A stretch of DNA of 7,017 nucleotides. It comes from an uncultured Clostridia bacterium. Its GTDB lineage: Bacteria; Bacillota_A; Clostridia; Oscillospirales; Oscillospiraceae. Under the pieces are notes generated by a model that worked only from the letters and a program-made list of their open reading frames with translations, searched no databases and was not told the DNA's origin. The translations under genes and the position numbers were made by a program. Numbering within the stretch: the stretch's first letter is position 1; each line of letters starts with the position of its first letter. Shown piece after piece: positions 6,067 through 7,017 of this stretch. The stretch spans positions 1 to 7,017 of the forward strand of contig CAMZJG010000048.1 of assembly GCA_947307505.1 (NCBI GenBank). Direction: 5' to 3'.

Positions 6067-6073
6067 GAGGAGG
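6067..6073 (+). promoter_or_regulatory. Ribosome binding site of the isomerase-like gene
   Basis: GAGGAGG ends 6 nt before the ATG at 6080 and fixes the start of this truncated gene. Confidence 0.75.
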
Positions 6074-6079
6074 CAGAAC

Positions 6080-7017
6080 ATGAGCATCATCAAAGCATCC
6101 GACATCAGACTGAAAATCCGCCCCGTGCTCCTTGGCCTGGAGCACAAGTATTTCTATGAGGGCCCATGCCGCTTTGGCCAGGGGGAGGCCCTGCAGCCCG
6201 GCTTTGACAAGTTTTCCAATGAGGATCTCTATACCCTGTTCCTGAGCCAGCTGGACAAGTATAAGCCCGAGGGCGTAGACGTGCTGGAGCCCATTCGTGT
6301 AAAGCGCACGGATGACTGGGAGAACACCCTGGAAATGTGGGAAAGCATGCGCCTGGGCATGGTGGACGCAGACGCCGCCTTCTTCTTCACCAATATCGGC
6401 CTGGACGACTTCGTTGTGGATTTTGCCATGCGCTTCGACACTCCGCTGATCGTGGACCCGGAGAGCGCCTTCTCTCCCATCACCGATTACGCCGCCGTAA
6501 AGGCGAAGGATCCCACTCGTGAGATCTACTCCCCATTGTGCTGGTCCGAGACCACGAAGCTGCTGGCAGCCCTGCGTGCCAGGAAGGTCATCCGCAACAC
6601 GCGCATCATGCTCATTAACCGCTTCAACTCCAACGTATCCTTCAGCAGTGTGGACACCTTCACGAATCACGAGCTCATCACGAAGCGCCTGGGTGCCCGC
6701 TTCCGCTATGTGAACGCCCACGAACTCCTGGACATGATGTCCCCCCTGCCGGAGGGAGGAAACCACACCACACCCGGCCGGGTGACTCCCAACATCACGG
6801 AGGAGGAACTGAAGGAGGCCGAAGCCATGGCTGACGAACTCATCGGCGGAGCTGAGGTGGCGGACATCAGCCGTCAGTACCTCATCAACTCCCTGGTTGC
6901 CTACCTCACCGTGCGGAAGAACATGGATATACTGGAGTGCAACGGGTTCACCGCTCCCTGCCCGGACATCTGCTCTACCCGGCGCATCAACGAGATGAAG
7001 TTCACCTTCTGCCTGAC
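6080..7017 (+). CDS. Partial L-fucose/L-arabinose isomerase-like protein (function unknown), 3' end missing
   Basis: Only the first 312 residues are present; the frame is open at the window edge. GAGGAGG at 6067-6073 precedes the ATG by 6 nt, 23 bp after the SufE stop, so it belongs to the same operon. The sequence suggests alternating alpha/beta domains: DADAAFFFTNIGLDDFVVDFAMRFDTPLIV, then TRIMLINRFNSN and an acidic helix EEELKEAEAMADELI. There is no signal peptide or membrane segment. The region DILECNGFTAPCPDICSTRR resembles the C-terminal start of L-fucose/L-arabinose isomerase-like proteins, which often lack a proven sugar substrate; this is recognition by eye, not an alignment. Four cysteines (C287, C294, C298, C311) lie in 25 residues and could bind metal or sulfur. 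True isomerase activity is doubtful, since the genes around it handle sulfur and metal-type uptake. Family call moderate, function unknown. Confidence 0.6.
   Translation, partial: MSIIKASDIRLKIRPVLLGLEHKYFYEGPCRFGQGEALQPGFDKFSNEDLYTLFLSQLDKYKPEGVDVLEPIRVKRTDDWENTLEMWESMRLGMVDADAAFFFTNIGLDDFVVDFAMRFDTPLIVDPESAFSPITDYAAVKAKDPTREIYSPLCWSETTKLLAALRARKVIRNTRIMLINRFNSNVSFSSVDTFTNHELITKRLGARFRYVNAHELLDMMSPLPEGGNHTTPGRVTPNITEEELKEAEAMADELIGGAEVADISRQYLINSLVAYLTVRKNMDILECNGFTAPCPDICSTRRINEMKFTFCL

Overview
The window reads as a GC-rich anaerobic Firmicute, probably an Oscillospiraceae/Ruminococcaceae-type gut clostridium. This is inferred from GC-rich codon use, strong AAGGAGG-type ribosome binding sites before most genes and the protein flavour; no marker gene confirms it. 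All genes read through without obvious frameshifts. One gene is cut by the right edge.

Layout. (1) 23-898, rightward: a LysR-family transcription regulator. (2) 899-971: a short convergent gap with a terminator hairpin. (3) 972-4015, leftward: a FecBCD/BtuFCD-type ABC importer in the transcription order lipoprotein binding protein, permease, ATPase. Permease and ATPase overlap by an ATGA. An intercistronic hairpin separates the binding protein from the permease. (4) 4016-4351: a 336-bp divergent control region with a promoter for each arm, an inverted repeat over the leftward promoter, a further copy of the same element, and a strong dyad over the rightward promoter. (5) 4352-7017, rightward: a SufS-type cysteine desulfurase, a SufE-type sulfur acceptor overlapping it by 8 bp, and after 23 bp the first 312 residues of a protein resembling the L-fucose/L-arabinose isomerase-like superfamily, with a cysteine-rich stretch just before the window ends.

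How the genes may work together. The importer belongs to the class that takes up metal chelates, siderophores, haem or corrinoids. The other arm is a SufS-SufE sulfur-mobilising pair with no SufB, SufC, SufD or SufU gene in view. The divergent layout and shared control region suggest one regulon that couples uptake of a metal or cofactor-like substrate to persulfide sulfur delivery and to the isomerase-like protein. This coupling is inference, but it is the best candidate here for an undescribed system. The substrate and the isomerase-like protein's function cannot be read from the sequence. The LysR gene points towards the importer but is not divergent from it, so its membership is uncertain.
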